Source: Spirulina sp. SIO3F2
Lineage (GTDB): Bacteria; Cyanobacteriota; Cyanobacteriia; Cyanobacteriales; Spirulinaceae
Length of the DNA: 51,951 nt
Direction of reading: 5' to 3'
Assembly (NCBI GenBank): GCA_010672165.1
Contig: JAAHHN010000019.1
Span: 1 to 51,951, forward strand
Part shown: positions 34,173-43,693 of the stretch, in pieces
Numbering within the stretch: the first letter of the stretch is position 1
How the letters are laid out: each line of letters opens with the position of its first letter
The notes under the pieces: model-generated
What the model was told of the DNA's origin: nothing
The model's database searches: none
The model's input: the letters and a program-made list of their open reading frames with translations, nothing else
Made by a program: the position numbers and the translations under genes

Positions 34173-35642
34173 ATGGTAATATCCCCGATTCAGCGTCCCC
34201 AAACAGCCCCCCCTAGCGTTTCTGTACCGACAACACCCTCATTATTGGGTTTGGGGGCGATCGCCGCCCAGCCAGAATTGCTACCCAAAAGCCCGTTGCT
34301 GGGTACAGACGGGATTCGGGGTCAAGCGGGTGTATTCCTCAGCCCAAGCTTGGCGATTGAAGTGGGCTATTGGGCAGGCCAAGTCCTGCGGCAGCAGTCG
34401 GCAAGTCTTGGGCCAATTATTTTGGGTCAAGACTCCCGCAATTCGAGTGATATGTTAGCAACGGCTCTCGCTTCAGGTTTGACTGCTGCGGGTCTAGAGG
34501 TTTGGCATGTGGGTTTATGTCCCACCCCTTGTGTATCGTATTTGACGCGTCGGACTGCCGCGATCGGCGGTGTGATGATTTCTGCGAGCCATAATCCGCC
34601 TGCGGATAATGGCATTAAGTTTTTTGGCCAAGATGGTACTAAGCTCCCCAAAGCGATCGCCCGTCAGATTGAAACCGGAATTCGGGGTCAATGGTCGGGT
34701 GAGATGCTGCAAGGGGCTTGGGGTCGCTACCATGCTCAACCGGAACAAGTTCAGCATTATACCGATGCCCTCCGCCAGACCCTGGCAGATATCACCAACT
34801 TTCGGGGTTTAAAAGTTGTGTTGGATCTCGCTTGGGGCGCAGCGGTTCATACCGCACCCCAGGTTTTCCAAAGCTTGGGCGCACAAGTCTTCTCGCTCCA
34901 TACCCAGGCCGATGGCGATCGCATTAATGTGGGTTGTGGTTCGACCCATCTCCAGCCCCTGCAACAAGCGGTGGCCCATTACCAAGCCGATCTGGGGTTT
35001 GCTTTTGATGGTGATGCCGATCGCGTCATGGCTGTCGATGCCCAAGGCCGAGTTGTGGATGGAGACTATATCTTGTATCTCTGGGGCCAAACCCTGATGA
35101 ACCGGGGTCAGCTTCCTGAAAACTTGCTGATTGGTACAGTTATGGCCAACTTGGGTTTTGAACGGGCCTGGGAAGCTTTGGGGGGCACACTCCACCGCAC
35201 CCCTGTTGGCGACCAGCATGTGCAAGCAGCCATGTTTGAAACAGGTGCGATGCTCGGTGGTGAGCAGTCGGGGCATATTCTTTGCCACCATCATGGCGTC
35301 TCGGGCGACGGTCTCCAGACCGCACTTCACCTCACAGCCCTAGTGAAACAGTCCGGGGCAACTCTGGCGCAATTGCGCGATCAAAGCTTTACGACCTATC
35401 CCCAACTCTTGCGTAATGTGCGCGTCGAAGACCGCGATCGCCGGGCCCATTGGCAAGACTGTGAACCGCTCCAGAGCGCGATCGCCCAAGCTGAGCAAGA
35501 TTTGGGTGCAGCGGGTCGGGTCTTGGTACGAGCCTCCGGCACAGAACCCGTGGTACGGGTGATGGTGGAAGCGGCTGATGCCCAAGCGGCGGAGCATTGG
35601 ACAGCTAGTCTTGTCGCTACGGCTGAGCAGCATCTGGCTTAG
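34173..35642 (+). CDS. glmM: Phosphoglucosamine mutase
   Basis: Converts glucosamine-6-phosphate to glucosamine-1-phosphate on the route to UDP-GlcNAc and peptidoglycan. Four domains are visible: [12 protein letters not shown] at the N-terminus, the phosphoserine loop [18 protein letters not shown], the metal loop [14 protein letters not shown], the sugar-binding GEQSGHI and the phosphate-binding [15 protein letters not shown]. The ATG at 34173 gives a 489-residue protein with the extended cyanobacterial N-terminus; a GTG at 34089 would add 28 poorly conserved residues. Confidence 0.94.
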   Translation: MVISPIQRPQTAPPSVSVPTTPSLLGLGAIAAQPELLPKSPLLGTDGIRGQAGVFLSPSLAIEVGYWAGQVLRQQSASLGPIILGQDSRNSSDMLATALASGLTAAGLEVWHVGLCPTPCVSYLTRRTAAIGGVMISASHNPPADNGIKFFGQDGTKLPKAIARQIETGIRGQWSGEMLQGAWGRYHAQPEQVQHYTDALRQTLADITNFRGLKVVLDLAWGAAVHTAPQVFQSLGAQVFSLHTQADGDRINVGCGSTHLQPLQQAVAHYQADLGFAFDGDADRVMAVDAQGRVVDGDYILYLWGQTLMNRGQLPENLLIGTVMANLGFERAWEALGGTLHRTPVGDQHVQAAMFETGAMLGGEQSGHILCHHHGVSGDGLQTALHLTALVKQSGATLAQLRDQSFTTYPQLLRNVRVEDRDRRAHWQDCEPLQSAIAQAEQDLGAAGRVLVRASGTEPVVRVMVEAADAQAAEHWTASLVATAEQHLA

Positions 35643-35741
35643 AACCACAGTTTTGTGTACGCCTGTAGTGCGGACTTATGTAAGGTTAAAAATTTAATCC
35701 GGTAATTGTGTAGGGTGGGCATTGCCCACCACAAGCCAGTT

Positions 35742-35783
35742 TTGGCGATCGCGTATTACCGAGTTTTTCTTAAGTTCCATGAT
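35742..35783. repeat. Interspersed AT-rich repeat, copy 2
   Basis: Similar to 27391-27434 (shared GGCGATC, ATTACC and TTTTCTTAAGT-CCAT blocks). It is preceded by the small hairpin GGTGGGC-att-GCCCACC near 35716-35732. Confidence 0.4.
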
Positions 35784-35866
35784 TTCGTCCAACGCCAACC
35801 TGCTCCCCATTTTGGGGTAAGGAATAAGCCTTGACAGGCTGAAGCCTGCACTACAAATTATGGTCT

Positions 35867-36559
35867 CTAACTTGAGCGACGTAACCCGACAGCGATCGCG
35901 CTCCCACCTAGCAATGCCAGCATTAAACTGGGTTCGGGCACCGATGTGGTGTCCGTTTCAGAGCCAGGGGGCGCGGCTGCCAGCGGTCGCAGCGCAATGT
36001 TATCGACATATTGCTGAGGGGTGTTCGCGGCCTGCACATAGGGACGCTGCACTTGGAGGCGCACTTCATGAAGACCAGGCAGTACATCCAACACCTGACC
36101 GTGTAAGGTTGTTTGCTTCAATCTATTGGCGGACACAGGGGATAAGTTGTGCTCGGCAATAACTTGACCATCAAATAGCAACGAGAAAAGACCCCCCGCT
36201 AAATTGAAGCTTTGGTTCCAGACTGCAATATCTGCTGTTAATTCAAAGCTACCTGCCGCCAAGTCTACAAATTGGGCAATGCCACCACCCGCGGGTTGGC
36301 CAGACGCAAATGTATTTTGGCCAGCATGGAATGCCAGACTCTGCTCCCCTCCCGTTGCAAAGATCGTCGCTTCCGGAACCAACGTCGGAAATAAAGGCTG
36401 ACCCACCGTGCCATTGGGGGTGTTAAACACCGTCCAGCCACTGAGATCGCCCGTTTCAAAATCACCATTAACTAGTAAAGCGGCCTGGGCCGCGGGGTAA
36501 CTGTTGGCGATTAAACCCATTGCACTAATCGCGCCCAGCCAAAATGCGGTTCTATTCAT
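35867..36559 (-). CDS. PEP-CTERM sorted exported protein
   Basis: A signal peptide (FWLGAISAMGLIANSYPAAQA) and a C-terminal sorting signal (VPEPS, hydrophobic LALLGGSAIAVGL, RRSS) frame a beta-sandwich-like domain with NGDFETGDLSGW at its start, a pattern common to carbohydrate-binding or adhesive extracellular proteins. The PEP signal implies processing by an exosortase, not encoded nearby. The ATG at 36559 follows a CTGGAG ribosome site; an upstream GTG six codons earlier overlaps that site and is less likely. Confidence 0.85.
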   Translation of the reverse strand: MNRTAFWLGAISAMGLIANSYPAAQAALLVNGDFETGDLSGWTVFNTPNGTVGQPLFPTLVPEATIFATGGEQSLAFHAGQNTFASGQPAGGGIAQFVDLAAGSFELTADIAVWNQSFNLAGGLFSLLFDGQVIAEHNLSPVSANRLKQTTLHGQVLDVLPGLHEVRLQVQRPYVQAANTPQQYVDNIALRPLAAAPPGSETDTTSVPEPSLMLALLGGSAIAVGLRRSS

Positions 36560-37018
36560 AATGTTCTCCAGAGTCACTAGCGCTCAAACACTGTGGGGTA
36601 TGGTTTTGCGGTAGGTTGCACCCTGGTATTGAGGCAGCAGTTGTGCTCTATGCACTGCCAAAGGCAATTGATTGCTGCTTCGGTTTGCTTGTCCAGACAG
36701 AGGCGAAGCTAAGAATTCACTGATGTTGCTTAAGACTAACATCAGATTTAACCAATTTAAGGATTTTTTTGTTTATAGAGAATAATTCTTAGCGTAACAG
36801 TTAAGAGTGCGATCGCCTGTTTGTTCCATTCCCCTTAACCCTCCACCCGTTCTCCCTTACCACCAAGCTGTTCGGGAAACACCACTTACGAACTCAGGGG
36901 AGGTACAGGCACTATAGAGAAGAAATAATTGATAGACCCAAAGCCGGAACCCCTAAGACATTGCTGTGGTTTTCAGCCGAGGAAAATTTAGTAGATAGCG
37001 CGGAGTACTATTTGAACT
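36560..37018. other. Intergenic region upstream of dnaK
   Basis: No gene is seen in these 459 bases. They hold an 8-bp inverted repeat (36720-36745), AT-rich stretches near 36750-36800 and a HIP1 site near 36809. I found no CIRCE element (TTAGCACTC-N9-GAGTGCTAA), so this dnaK is probably not under HrcA control. Confidence 0.5.
36720..36745. promoter_or_regulatory. Inverted repeat between the PEP-CTERM gene and dnaK
   Basis: CTGATGTT and AACATCAG are perfect inverted 8-mers around a 10-nt spacer. It may be an operator or small hairpin in the divergent regulatory region. Confidence 0.35.
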
Positions 37019-38941
37019 ATGCCCAAAGTTGTTGGTATCGATCTCGGAACCACAAACTCTTGCGTCGCCGTTATGGAAGGGGGCAAGCCCACCGTAATTG
37101 CGAACGCTGAAGGTTTTAGAACCACCCCTTCTGTGGTCGCCTATGCCAAGAATGGCGATCGCCTCGTGGGTCAGATTGCCAAGCGTCAGGCTGTTATGAA
37201 TCCCACCAACACCTTCTACTCCGTTAAGCGCTTTATTGGTCGCAAGTATGAAGAAGTGAATGTAGAAACCACCGAGGTTTCCTATAAAGTCCTGCGGGAT
37301 AGCAATGGCAACGTCAAGCTGGACTGCCCAGCCCTAAGTAAGCAGTTTGCCCCGGAAGAAATTTCTGCTCAAGTGCTCCGCAAGCTGATTGAAGATGCCA
37401 GTCAATACCTCGGTGAGAGCGTGACCCAAGCGGTGATTACCGTTCCAGCTTATTTCAACGACTCTCAGCGCCAAGCCACCAAAGATGCGGGCAAAATCGC
37501 TAACGTGGAAGTGCTCCGGATCATCAATGAGCCCACCGCTGCATCTCTGGCTTATGGTTTGGAAAAGAAGAGTAACGAGACGATTCTGGTCTTTGACCTC
37601 GGTGGGGGGACTTTCGACGTCTCTGTCCTGGAAGTGGGTGATGGCGTTTTTGAAGTACTGGCGACCTCTGGTGACACTCACCTGGGTGGTGATGACTTTG
37701 ACAAAAAGATCGTAGACTTCCTGGCTGAGAGCTTCAAGAGTGTCGAAGGCATTGACCTTCGTAAGGATAGCCAAGCTCTGCAACGCCTGACTGAAGCGGC
37801 AGAAAAAGCCAAGATTGAACTCTCTAGCGTCACTCAAGCTGAGGTGAACCTGCCTTTCATCACAGCTACCCAAGACGGGCCCAAGCACCTCGATACGACC
37901 TTGACCCGCGCCAAGTTTGAAGAGATTTGCGCTGACCTGATTGACCGTTGCCGCATTCCCGTCGAGAACGCAATTAAGGATGCCAAGCTCGATAAGAGCG
38001 CGATTGATGAAATCGTGCTGGTGGGTGGTTCTACCCGAATTCCCTCCGTTAAGGAAGTGGTTAAGAAAGTTCTCGGCAAAGAACCCAACCAAACCGTGAA
38101 CCCGGATGAAGTGGTTGCAGTCGGTGCAGCAATTCAAGGTGGTGTGTTGGCTGGCGATGTCAAGGACATTCTCCTCCTTGATGTGACGCCCCTCTCCTTG
38201 GGTGTGGAAACCCTCGGTGGCGTGATGACCAAAATTATCCCCCGTAACACTACGATTCCCACCAAAAAATCTGAGGTGTTCTCCACGGCGGTGGATGGTC
38301 AAACCAATGTGGAAATTCACGTTCTCCAAGGTGAACGGGAAATGTCCAAGGACAACAAGAGCCTTGGAACCTTCCGCCTCGATGGCATTCCTCCCGCAGC
38401 GCGAGGCGTCCCCCAAATCGAAGTCACCTTTGATATCGACGCGAACGGGATTCTCAACGTAACTGCTAAAGACAAAGGTACTGGCAAGGAACAGTCGATC
38501 AGCATCACAGGTGCATCGACCCTACCCAGTGATGAGGTGGATCGCATGGTGCAAGAGGCAGAAGCTAATGCCTCTGCTGATAAGGATCGCCGCGAAAAAA
38601 TTGATCGCAAGAACCAAGCCGATACGCTGGTTTACCAAGCCGAGAAGCAAATCAGTGAACTGGGTGACAAGGTTCCCGCTGAGGAGAAAGCTAAGGCAGA
38701 GGGTCTAATTAAAGACCTTAAGGACGCTGTTGCTAGTGAGGATGATGCCAAAATCCAGACTGCAATGCCTGAGTTGCAGCAAGTGCTCTACTCCATCGGT
38801 AGCAGTGTTTATCAGGATACGGCCGGTGAAGCTGGCGCAGCACCGGGTGGTGCACCTGGCGATGAAGCGCCCGGTGACGGCGGTGACTCTGCGGGTGGTG
38901 GCGATGATGTCATCGATGCGGAGTTCTCTGAGAGCAAGTAG
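37019..38941 (+). CDS. dnaK: Chaperone protein DnaK (Hsp70), DnaK2-like
   Basis: An ATP-dependent chaperone that folds and protects proteins with DnaJ and GrpE. All Hsp70 signatures are present: [63 protein letters not shown] and the lid helices. The C-terminus is a Gly/Ala-rich segment ending in [12 protein letters not shown], as in the cyanobacterial DnaK2 type. Length 640 is normal. It is a single gene; grpE and dnaJ are not in the window. A terminator follows. Confidence 0.97.
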   Translation: MPKVVGIDLGTTNSCVAVMEGGKPTVIANAEGFRTTPSVVAYAKNGDRLVGQIAKRQAVMNPTNTFYSVKRFIGRKYEEVNVETTEVSYKVLRDSNGNVKLDCPALSKQFAPEEISAQVLRKLIEDASQYLGESVTQAVITVPAYFNDSQRQATKDAGKIANVEVLRIINEPTAASLAYGLEKKSNETILVFDLGGGTFDVSVLEVGDGVFEVLATSGDTHLGGDDFDKKIVDFLAESFKSVEGIDLRKDSQALQRLTEAAEKAKIELSSVTQAEVNLPFITATQDGPKHLDTTLTRAKFEEICADLIDRCRIPVENAIKDAKLDKSAIDEIVLVGGSTRIPSVKEVVKKVLGKEPNQTVNPDEVVAVGAAIQGGVLAGDVKDILLLDVTPLSLGVETLGGVMTKIIPRNTTIPTKKSEVFSTAVDGQTNVEIHVLQGEREMSKDNKSLGTFRLDGIPPAARGVPQIEVTFDIDANGILNVTAKDKGTGKEQSISITGASTLPSDEVDRMVQEAEANASADKDRREKIDRKNQADTLVYQAEKQISELGDKVPAEEKAKAEGLIKDLKDAVASEDDAKIQTAMPELQQVLYSIGSSVYQDTAGEAGAAPGGAPGDEAPGDGGDSAGGGDDVIDAEFSESK

Positions 38942-38997
38942 ATCTCTGAGCGCGATTAAAGTTTCGGTCTAATGGACAGATAGACTGATTTGAATTG

Positions 38998-39031
38998 AAA
39001 GGGCTTGGCCGGAGGGTCAAGTCCTTTTTTT
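38998..39031 (+). terminator. Rho-independent terminator of dnaK
   Basis: AAAGGGCTTGGCC pairs with GGTCAAGTCCTTT and is followed by a run of seven T residues, 57 bp after the dnaK stop. Confidence 0.8.
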
Positions 39032-39046
39032 GGGTGAACCTTGCCC

Positions 39047-39814
39047 TTAAGCCACAGCCGCCAACGGCTCCCGCAATAAATCCATCACCTCATCCACATA
39101 GGCATGAAACTCTGGCTGACGCTTGAGCAGATAGTCCCGCTGGCTGGGCAGTTGTAGTATCATCTCCCGACGAACAGAACCAGGATGGGCAGTGAGCACA
39201 TAAATGCGTTGGGACAGAAACACCGCTTCACCCACATCATGGGTAATCATCAAAATGGTGCAATGGGTGCGCTGCCAAATATCCAGCAAGAATTCCTGCA
39301 TTGACGCTTTGGTTTGCACATCCAACGCGCCAAAGGGTTCATCCATAAGCAGAATTTTGGGTTGTGTGACGAGTGCTCGTGCGATCGCCACCCGTTGCTT
39401 CATGCCCCCCGAAAGTTCTTTGGGATAAGCATTCAGAAACTTTGTGAGTCCCACCATCTCTAGGTGATGGGCTGCCCGCTCCCGGCGCACATGCCGTTGT
39501 AAACCCTGGAGTTTTAAACCAAACTCGACGTTTTCTTGCACGGTCATCCAGGGGTAGAGGGTGTAGCGTTGAAACACCATACCGCGATCGCTGCCTGGCC
39601 CCTGCACTGCTTCTCCATCTACCCTAATGCTACCGGAGGTCGCCATATCCAACCCAGCAACTAAGCGCAACAGCGTGGATTTTCCTGAGCCGGACGCCCC
39701 CACTACGCAAACGAGTTCCCCCGTTTCCACATGGAGATTAATATCTTTGAGCGCGGTGACCACGCCCTTGCGAGTGGGGAATTGTTTATAAACGTTGCTC
39801 AGTTCAAGGTGCAT
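39047..39814 (-). CDS. ABC transporter ATPase, nitrate/sulfonate/taurine type
   Basis: A complete ATPase with Walker A GASGSGKST, Q-loop VFQRYTLYPWMTV, signature LSGGMKQRVAIARAL, Walker B ILLMDEPFGALD and H-loop MITHDVGEAVFLS. The sequence groups with SsuB/TauB/NrtD-like ATPases that energise uptake of nitrate, sulfonates or pyrimidine precursors. No permease or binding protein is adjacent, so its transporter is encoded elsewhere. It starts with ATG and has a normal length. Confidence 0.88.
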   Translation of the reverse strand: MHLELSNVYKQFPTRKGVVTALKDINLHVETGELVCVVGASGSGKSTLLRLVAGLDMATSGSIRVDGEAVQGPGSDRGMVFQRYTLYPWMTVQENVEFGLKLQGLQRHVRRERAAHHLEMVGLTKFLNAYPKELSGGMKQRVAIARALVTQPKILLMDEPFGALDVQTKASMQEFLLDIWQRTHCTILMITHDVGEAVFLSQRIYVLTAHPGSVRREMILQLPSQRDYLLKRQPEFHAYVDEVMDLLREPLAAVA

Positions 39815-39920
39815 TAGTTGCAGGGTTTAGAAAGGATGGGAACGAAGTCGGTTACACAATAACCGTCGATCTTCAGCATAAAAGCCCTTACCCAGCCGAA
39901 CTGCCAGATTGCATACAAAA

Positions 39921-40958
39921 TCAAGGTTTCACTTGGGCCAACTGATCAGGTGCAAAAACACCATGCTCGGTAATAATGCCCTTGATTAACGCAGCAGGGG
40001 TAACATCAAAAGCCGGGTTATAAAAATTTACCCCCTCAGCACAAATCCGGGTTTCGCCCACTTGATAAATTTCTTGAGGATCGCGCTCCTCGATCGGGAT
40101 TTCTGCGCCCGTCGCTAGCTTAAAGTCAATCGTAGAAACGGGAGCAGCCACATAAAAGGGCACATTGTGGGCTTGGGCAATTACGGCTAAGCCATAGGTG
40201 CCAATTTTATTCGCAGCATCACCATTGGCGGTAATGCGATCAGCGCCCACGACCACCAGATCAACTAAGCCGCGTTGCATACAATGGGCGGCCATGTTGT
40301 CGGTAATTACCGTCACTGGAATGCCCGCTTGGACACATTCCCAAGCCGTGAGTTTTGAGCCCTGGCAACGGGGTCGCGTTTCATCCGCAAAGACCTGTTT
40401 AAGTCGTCCCTCTCGCCAAGCCGAACGAATAACCCCGACTGCTGTGCCATAGCCTGCGGTGGCGAGTCCCCCCGCATTGCAATGGGTCAGCAAGGTAACT
40501 GCCTGGGGTTCAGAAGGCAAAATACTAACGCCATGATCGCCGATCGCCTGACAAGTCCGCAGATCATCGGCTTGAATGGCTTGGGCCGTTTCCAGCAGTC
40601 GGGCTGGGATGGCGGTCACATCCCCCTCTGTTTGGTTAGCCGCCTGCAACTGCCGTTCGATCGCCCAAAACAGATTCACGGCGGTGGGGCGGGTTTGGCG
40701 CAGCCGGATAGCGACGTCTTCTAGGGCAGCAAGGAAAGGGGTGCGATCGCGTTCGGTAATTTCCCGTGCCCCCAAATACATGCCATAGGCGGCTGCCACC
40801 CCGATCGCAGGCGCTCCCCGCACAATCATGGTTTTAATCGCCACAGCCATTTGTTCGCTGGTGGTGATGTTCACAGTGGTGTAGGTCTCAGGCAGTCGGG
40901 TTTGATCAATCAAAACAACTGCGTTGTTTTGCCAAGTAACGGGGTAAATTTCACGCAT
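39921..40958 (-). CDS. mtnA: Methylthioribose-1-phosphate isomerase
   Basis: Isomerises 5-methylthioribose-1-phosphate to methylthioribulose-1-phosphate in methionine salvage. Motifs are [19 protein letters not shown], the catalytic Cys in [18 protein letters not shown], the catalytic Asp in [23 protein letters not shown] and EIPIEERDP. Length 345 fits the family. Other salvage genes are not adjacent. Confidence 0.95.
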   Translation of the reverse strand: MREIYPVTWQNNAVVLIDQTRLPETYTTVNITTSEQMAVAIKTMIVRGAPAIGVAAAYGMYLGAREITERDRTPFLAALEDVAIRLRQTRPTAVNLFWAIERQLQAANQTEGDVTAIPARLLETAQAIQADDLRTCQAIGDHGVSILPSEPQAVTLLTHCNAGGLATAGYGTAVGVIRSAWREGRLKQVFADETRPRCQGSKLTAWECVQAGIPVTVITDNMAAHCMQRGLVDLVVVGADRITANGDAANKIGTYGLAVIAQAHNVPFYVAAPVSTIDFKLATGAEIPIEERDPQEIYQVGETRICAEGVNFYNPAFDVTPAALIKGIITEHGVFAPDQLAQVKP

Positions 40959-41118
40959 AATGGATCAGGCGATGGAGTTTAGGGTTAAGCACCAGAATGG
41001 GATGAATCCCCCCTAACTCCCTTGGTAAGGCAGAGGGTTAGCGTAGTTGGGGGGATGCCAAGAATCAGTTCTGTCGGTTTTAGCCTACCGGAATTTGACG
41101 CAAATCTTGAGGGGCGCA

Positions 41119-41649
41119 GTGAAGAGATTGGGGTTAAAGGCAAACGGCTATCTACTGTCGCTATTGGTGGGGGCGATCGCGGGCGGCTGTGGAGGCTACC
41201 CTCAGGTGCTAAACTTAACCTACGATGCGGGGGGTCGAGCGCTCAACAGTCCTGCTTCGGAGTTGTCGCCACAGTTTACGGGAGAGTATTTGGTATTTGT
41301 CTCCGATCGCAATGGGTCTCATGATGTGTATCTCTACAACTTGGAGGCGCGGCAGCTTATTGACTTACCGGGCCTAAATAATTTGACCAGTAGTGCCGCT
41401 GACCCCTCCATTTCCGAAGATGGTCAATACATTGTCTATACTGCCAGTCGTCTCGGGATCGCAGATATTTATATCTATGATCGTGAAACTGGGTTAAATC
41501 GCAATTTAACGGAGGGCTTACAAGCAGAAGTACGTCGCCCGGTGATTAGTGCGGATGGCTCGCGGATTGCGTTTGAAGCGAATCGAGAGGGGCAATGGGA
41601 TGTGTTGGTGTATGCGCGATCTGGGGAGGAAGTGGACGGTAGCGAGTAA
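41119..41649 (+). CDS. TolB-like beta-propeller protein, probably exported
   Basis: A hydrophobic N-terminus (YLLSLLVGAIAGGC) with a possible lipobox Cys precedes three PD40/TolB-type blades: PQFTGEYLVFVSDRNGSHDV, PSISEDGQYIVYTASR with IADIYIYDRETG, and PVISADGSRIAFEANREG. Only a half-propeller is present, so it may be a short family or dimerise. I chose the GTG at 41119 because GAGGGG lies 4 nt upstream; an ATG at 41056 and others in the same frame extend the N-terminus without a clear signal. Role unknown. Confidence 0.65.
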   Translation: MKRLGLKANGYLLSLLVGAIAGGCGGYPQVLNLTYDAGGRALNSPASELSPQFTGEYLVFVSDRNGSHDVYLYNLEARQLIDLPGLNNLTSSAADPSISEDGQYIVYTASRLGIADIYIYDRETGLNRNLTEGLQAEVRRPVISADGSRIAFEANREGQWDVLVYARSGEEVDGSE

Positions 41650-41747
41650 TTTTAAGTTGAAGCTGCCCCTACAGAACACGAAGGGGTAAGGGAGAATTTA
41701 GAGTTTGAATCGAGTTACGCTTGACATCGCCATTCCTAACCAATGCT

Positions 41748-42839
41748 CTAACTGCTGGTTAACTGCGTCCAATAACGATCGTACAATTCATTGGCCGCAT
41801 CATTGAGCGGCATCAACCCCTCACAACGACCGATCGCGGGGTCAGGTGGAAACAGACTGGGATCGTCTTGCAGTTCCTGAGCAAGGGAGTTAAATGCCAC
41901 TTCATTGGGTACAGCAAAACTCAAACGCTTGCAAATTTCTGCTGCCACCTCCGGCTGCAACATAAAATTCATCCAGGCATAGGCCCCTTCTGGGTTAGGC
42001 GCAGTCTTCGGAATTGCCAAAGTATCTACAAATACTGTGGAACCACTCAGGGGCAATACATAGGCCAAATCCTCATTTTCTTCCATCACCTCATGGGCAT
42101 CAGAGGAGTAACACATGGCCACTAGCAGATCGCCTGTCAGGATCTGGTTGCGCCAGGCATCGGAGCTAAAGGAGGCGATCGCAGGTTTCAAGCGCCGGAG
42201 CTTTTCATAAGCGCGGCGAATCTCATCCGGATTGTCGGAATTATAAGAATAGCCCAGCGATCGCAGAGTTGCCCCCATCACTTCCCGTACATCATTGAGC
42301 AGTGTAAAGCGCTTGTTGAGCTGGGCTTGATGTTCCCACAGATAATCCCAATCATTAGGATAGTCAGCCAGAAGCTTGCGGTTATAAATCAGGCCCGTTG
42401 TGCCCCAGCTCAAGGGCACACTATGGTGATTCTCCGGGTCATAGCTGGGGCTTACAAATCGCTCAAAAAGGCGTTCCATACCCACCAGTTTGCTGGGGTC
42501 GAGGCTCTGGACAAAGTCCAACTCCACCATTTTTTGCACCATATAGTCTGAGGGATAAATGATGCTGTAGCCACCGCCGCCGCTGGCCTGGAGCCGGGCC
42601 AACATTGCCTCGTTAGAGTCAAACACATCGGCGATCGCCCGAATTCCTGTTGTCTCTTCAAAGCGCTGCAACAGGTCATCGTCCGTGTAGCCTGCCCAAG
42701 TGTAGATGTAGAGTTCGTTGCGCGAGGTACGGGTGGGGGTGGGGTTGACACTGGCTAAAGTCCAGCCACAACCGGAAAGCGTCGTCCCCGAGAGCGCCGC
42801 AGCCCCTGTTTGCAAAAAATGACGCCGAGAAACCTGCAT
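41748..42839 (-). CDS. PotD-like polyamine ABC transporter binding protein, Tat lipoprotein
   Basis: A periplasmic solute-binding protein of the spermidine/putrescine (PotD/PotF) family: ELYIYTWAGYTDDDLLQRFE, VFDSNEAMLARL, YSIIYPSDYMVQKM, VPLSWGTTGLIYN, and the C-terminal segment with DTLAIPKTAPNPEGAYAWMN (in parts). The N-terminus has SRRHFLQ and a lipobox LSGC, so it is exported folded and lipid-anchored. The permease and ATPase genes are not adjacent, which is unusual for the family. Confidence 0.9.
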   Translation of the reverse strand: MQVSRRHFLQTGAAALSGTTLSGCGWTLASVNPTPTRTSRNELYIYTWAGYTDDDLLQRFEETTGIRAIADVFDSNEAMLARLQASGGGGYSIIYPSDYMVQKMVELDFVQSLDPSKLVGMERLFERFVSPSYDPENHHSVPLSWGTTGLIYNRKLLADYPNDWDYLWEHQAQLNKRFTLLNDVREVMGATLRSLGYSYNSDNPDEIRRAYEKLRRLKPAIASFSSDAWRNQILTGDLLVAMCYSSDAHEVMEENEDLAYVLPLSGSTVFVDTLAIPKTAPNPEGAYAWMNFMLQPEVAAEICKRLSFAVPNEVAFNSLAQELQDDPSLFPPDPAIGRCEGLMPLNDAANELYDRYWTQLTSS

Positions 42840-43035
42840 CCTTCGGTCTTACACTCCTGTTGTAAAGCTGATGTTGTGATGCCGACCTCTGGAGCCGACG
42901 AAGAAACCATCCTCAATGTAACGAATCAGAGGTCGGTCGAACATGGGATGATCTCACTTGATGGCAACAAAGAGCCTGGGCTATAGCTGCATTGAATCTA
43001 AGATCGTAGCGTGAGCGTCTCGCCCGTCCTGGCAA

Positions 43036-43458
43036 TTACTTAGCACAGTGATCGCAACGATTACCCTTGACCGTAATTTCATAACTCTCAGCCTTCAGAC
43101 CAGACGGCAACTGAGACAAGTCAATTTCACTAAACTGTTCCCAGTTAATATCCACAATTGAGCCACAGCCACTACAAACAAAGTGATGGTGGGGTTCGGT
43201 ATTGGCATCGTAGCGGGTGATGCCTTCATCTAAGAGAACTTCCCGCACTAGACCCACCTGTCGTAAAACCGTCAGCGCTGTATAAATACTGGCTTTAGAC
43301 GCGATGGGCAATTCAGCGTTTACCGCCGTTAGGATTTGCTCTACGGTGGGATGATCTTGACGACTCAACAAATCAGCATAGACCGCATAGCGTTGGGGGG
43401 TAATCCTCAACCCTTTTGCCTTCATGCGATCGCGGATGTTAGTCGTCATTGTCTTCAC
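43036..43458 (-). CDS. Fur-family metalloregulator (PerR-like)
   Basis: The N-terminal winged helix (MKAKGLRITPQRYAVYADLL, SKASIYTALTVLRQVGLV) is followed by the dimerisation domain with the metal motif HHHFVCSGCG and a second CDHC pair near the C-terminus, forming the structural zinc site. The sequence lies nearer the peroxide-sensing PerR/FurC type than iron-sensing Fur, but the subtype is not certain. It probably represses oxidative-stress genes. Length 140 is normal. Confidence 0.88.
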   Translation of the reverse strand: MKTMTTNIRDRMKAKGLRITPQRYAVYADLLSRQDHPTVEQILTAVNAELPIASKASIYTALTVLRQVGLVREVLLDEGITRYDANTEPHHHFVCSGCGSIVDINWEQFSEIDLSQLPSGLKAESYEITVKGNRCDHCAK

Positions 43459-43693
43459 TGCCTGGGTTGCAAAGTCTTAAGGTCTGTATCCTAATGTATC
43501 TATTCTAGCGCGATCGCTTTTTAGACTCAATATCAAAGGAGATCAGATATCAATTGAGAGTCACTATTATTTCAGAAATAGTCTGATTTGGATTCAGGGA
43601 ATAATAACGAACTTTTCAGCAACCCACTGCTGACAGCTACACTAGCTGCATCGATCGTAATGCTTTTGCCAGCCTGCGCAGCTCTCAACAAAT

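Noticed and set aside
34809-35330. 173-residue minus-strand frame inside glmM
   Set aside because: Antisense shadow of glmM, whose motifs are complete.
36560-37018. CIRCE heat-shock element upstream of dnaK
   Set aside because: No TTAGCACTC/GAGTGCTAA pair is present.
37334-38416. 360-residue open frame on the minus strand inside dnaK
   Set aside because: It is the antisense shadow of a strongly biased dnaK coding sequence; its translation shows no domain.
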